This document shows positions 5,034-5,589 of a DNA stretch of 5,589 bases, piece by piece. The DNA is from an uncultured beta proteobacterium (GTDB lineage Bacteria; Pseudomonadota; Gammaproteobacteria; Burkholderiales; Burkholderiaceae_C). The position numbers and the translations under genes are program-made. Location of the stretch: the NCBI GenBank assembly GCA_903870955.1, contig CAIQEX010000681.1, positions 1-5,589 on the forward strand. The letters run 5' to 3'. Positions within the stretch are counted from its first letter, which is position 1. Every line of letters starts with the position of its first letter. Under the pieces are notes generated by a model. The model did not search any database. It had not been told where the DNA came from and saw only the letters and a list, made by a program, of their open reading frames with translations.

Positions 5034-5589
5034 ATGAAAAGCTCAGATATCAAAATTTCCACCCTGCTCAAACTGGGCTTTGGCTTGCTGGCCTTTCTGA
5101 TTGTGCTGATGGGCACACTCAGTTTTTTTAAGGCCAGCGGCGCGCAGTCTGCTTTTGACAATGTGGTGGATAACCGTTACCCCAAGATCAGTGCGCTGCA
5201 CAAGGTCAACGACCGTTTGAATGACTCTTCACGCCTGATGCGCGACATGATGCTGCTATCCGACGGGGATGAGGTCAAGAAGGCCGGGCAAACCATCACC
5301 AGTCTGCAGAAGGAAAACACGGAGGTGCTGGCTAAACTGGATCCGACCTTTAAATCTGAAAAGGGTCGTGCCTTGTTCAAGGCCCTGTCTGATGTGCGCG
5401 GGCAGTACCTGCCCGTGAGCCAGCGTGTCGTGTCGCAGGCGGCATCCAGTTCGCAGGAGATGGCAAAAATTGCGCTCCAGACCGAGTTGGTGCCGCTGGA
5501 GCAAAAGTATTTTGCAGCGGTTGAGGACATGATCGCATTCCAGGAAGAGCAGACCCTGGCCGCAAAAGCGGACGCGGGCTCTGCCATCA
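5034..5589 (+). CDS. Methyl-accepting chemotaxis protein, N-terminal part (cut by window edge)
   Basis: The frame is open from the ATG at 5034 to the right edge with no stop, giving 185 residues. AGG at 5023-5025 supplies a ribosome site 8 bases upstream. Residues 1-13 are a short basic cytoplasmic start. A membrane helix covers about 14-32 (LGFGLLAFLIVLMGTLSFF). The rest is a charged, helical periplasmic region rich in Asp, Lys, Gln and Ser, with NDRLNDSSRLMRDMMLLSD typical of the four-helix-bundle ligand-binding domain of Tar/Tsr-like receptors (4HB_MCP). The second membrane helix, HAMP domain and signalling hairpin would lie beyond the window, so the output type is inferred. A histidine kinase or diguanylate cyclase with the same sensor is possible but less likely. 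The position directly behind the FIST gene suggests joint expression and perhaps a functional link. Confidence 0.8.
   Translation, partial: MKSSDIKISTLLKLGFGLLAFLIVLMGTLSFFKASGAQSAFDNVVDNRYPKISALHKVNDRLNDSSRLMRDMMLLSDGDEVKKAGQTITSLQKENTEVLAKLDPTFKSEKGRALFKALSDVRGQYLPVSQRVVSQAASSSQEMAKIALQTELVPLEQKYFAAVEDMIAFQEEQTLAAKADAGSAI

Noticed and set aside
5177..5587. A 136-codon minus-strand reading frame at the right edge
   Set aside because: It is a shadow of the chemoreceptor gene, whose + frame from 5034 has a ribosome site, a membrane helix and a sensor-domain pattern, and is open to the window edge.

Overview
The window reads as a stretch of a GC-rich betaproteobacterial chromosome, most likely Burkholderiales/Comamonadaceae (Rhodoferax-like). 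The strongest evidence is a PhaM-type polyhydroxyalkanoate granule protein with a lysine/alanine-rich tail. The style of the FIST and chemoreceptor genes agrees. The taxonomic guess is inference from protein families, not a database match. All seven genes lie on the + strand and are tightly packed. The longest stretch without a gene is 112 bases (1039-1150). I see no tRNA, rRNA, CRISPR array, insertion sequence or phage gene.

Layout: (1) 1-633 is the C-terminal half of a periplasmic PQQ-type sugar (sorbosone/glucose-like) dehydrogenase, cut by the left edge. It is followed by two hairpins, the second a strong intrinsic terminator at 678-707. (2) 724-1038 is a small exported mono-haem cytochrome c. 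(3) 1151-2969 is a complete tonB-exbB-exbD operon, with gaps of 6 and 1 bases, which supplies proton-motive-force energy to outer-membrane TonB-dependent receptors. No receptor gene and no clear Fur box are visible. (4) 3056-3739 is phaM, preceded by a short intergenic region containing a perfect 9-bp inverted repeat and a separate 11-base palindrome. (5) 3764-5014 is a FIST-domain ligand sensor. (6) 5034-5589 is the start of a methyl-accepting chemotaxis receptor, cut by the right edge. Gaps of 24 and 19 bases suggest that phaM, the FIST gene and the receptor gene may be co-transcribed.

Biologically the window joins an electron-transfer pair (sugar dehydrogenase and cytochrome), an envelope energy-transduction module, and a carbon-storage/sensing/chemotaxis group. 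Nothing here is clearly an undescribed system. The parts most worth a second look are the phaM-FIST-receptor arrangement, two inverted repeats that share the TGGGAT/ATCCCA arm core (one over the tonB start, one ahead of phaM), and a consensus -10 box fused to the T-tract of the terminator just ahead of the cytochrome gene.
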